Below are positions 14,641 to 14,989 of a DNA stretch of 14,989 bases, in pieces. The notes under the pieces were generated by a model. The model was not told the origin of the DNA and searched no databases. It saw only the letters and a program-made list of their open reading frames with translations. The translations under genes were made by a program, and so were the position numbers. The stretch covers positions 1 to 14,989 of the forward strand of contig URZW01000030.1 in the NCBI GenBank assembly GCA_900552555.1, written 5' to 3'. Origin of the DNA: an uncultured Clostridium sp. Its GTDB lineage: Bacteria > Bacillota > Clostridia > TANB77 > CAG-508. The stretch's first letter is position 1. The number at the start of each line of letters is the position of its first letter.

Positions 14641-14649
14641 ATGTTTTTC

Positions 14650-14679
14650 TTGACAAGTTATGTAAAATCATGTTAATAT
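14650..14679 (+). promoter_or_regulatory. Strong sigma-A-type promoter reading out of the window
   Basis: TTGACA (14650-14655), 18 nt, TAATAT (14674-14679), with TG at 14671-14672 giving an extended -10. A start near 14686 is predicted. It is divergent from deoD, with about 90 bp between the two -10 boxes. Confidence 0.65.
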
Positions 14680-14685
14680 ATAGTT

Positions 14686-14970
14686 GTGCAATTAATTAGA
14701 CAATTGCGTGGCTAAAATTAATTTTAAAACAATTTAAATTAGAATCAATCAACTTAGGAAAGGCAAAAGATATACAAAATGATTTAATCTAAATATTAAT
14801 TCTGAAAAAATTCAAATTAAATAAAAAGTTAAATTCAAATTTAAAAATATTCCCCAATATTATAATAAATGTTAATATAGTTTTAAATTTTATCTTATAT
14901 TATGTATTGATATTAAAATGTGATAAAAATTAAAGTGTTAATGATGCTAATACACGAAGGTTTAATAAAA
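14686..14970 (+). other. Non-coding leader of about 285 nt
   Basis: Between the promoter and the next plausible start codon there is no ORF of useful length on either strand. The first bases can fold: GCAATT (14688-14693) pairs with AATTGC (14702-14707). An AGGAAAGG at 14756-14763 is followed only by an ATG-ATT-TAA frame near 14780, which is not a gene. The rest is very AT-rich and I recognise no riboswitch family in it. Confidence 0.35.
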
Positions 14971-14989
14971 ATGTCAAAAAATTATAGTC
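14971..14989 (+). CDS. Start of a gene cut off by the window end (MSKNYS...)
   Basis: ATG 14971 lies 10 nt after GAAGG (14956-14960) and its frame is open for the six complete codons visible (Met-Ser-Lys-Asn-Tyr-Ser). It lies downstream of a good promoter pointing the same way. Too little is visible to name a product. Confidence 0.4.

Noticed and set aside
14686..14970. Cyclic-di-GMP or other known riboswitch in the right-edge leader
   Set aside because: I could not match the conserved core of any riboswitch class I know; only a weak 5' hairpin is visible.

Overview
The window looks like a chromosomal segment of a low-GC, AT-rich Gram-positive bacterium, most likely a clostridial Firmicute. 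The base composition, A-rich strong Shine-Dalgarno sequences (AAAGGAGG-type), AGA/ATA-rich codon use, the ftsEX-hydrolase-ctp gene order and the split transketolase all point that way. No species can be named from the sequence alone. Coding density is high, and all genes read left to right except the purine nucleoside phosphorylase near the right end.

Layout. (1) 141-4279: pilB-pilT-pilC, the two motor ATPases and the inner-membrane platform of a type IV pilus. No pilin or prepilin peptidase follows in this window. (2) 4280-4504: an intergenic stretch holding a short REP-like palindrome and a 145-bp long-hairpin element that looks like a non-autonomous transposon (MITE). (3) 4505-6385: a ROK-family sugar kinase and the C-terminal half of a split transketolase, closed by a clear terminator. 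(4) 6442-12832: an operon-like cell-envelope cluster with its own promoter. Its order is ftsE, ftsX, two paralogous secreted coiled-coil/M23 peptidoglycan hydrolases, a CtpA/B-type S41 protease, and pgsA. FtsEX is an ABC-type complex that activates peptidoglycan hydrolases outside the cell, so the two hydrolases are probable clients, the protease a probable processing or clearance factor, and PgsA makes phosphatidylglycerol phosphate. (5) 12832-13064: a second MITE-like element, 233 bp, flanked by a perfect 8-9 bp direct repeat and inserted exactly at the pgsA stop codon. (6) 13094-13719: greA with a strong promoter and a bidirectional terminator. (7) 13799-14556: deoD on the minus strand. (8) 14557-14989: a long non-coding stretch with two Spo0A-box-like motifs, a strong promoter, a leader of about 285 nt and probably the first six codons of a new gene.

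The most interesting non-genic signals are these. Two long-palindrome elements share terminal inverted repeats (GTTACAAT...) and both show evidence of 8-bp target duplications. A 46/57-bp unit is tandemly repeated four times in the untranslated leader of ftsE, and a single copy, 38/40 identical over its core, lies directly before the first hydrolase gene of the same operon. I found no clearly new defence, CRISPR or toxin system.
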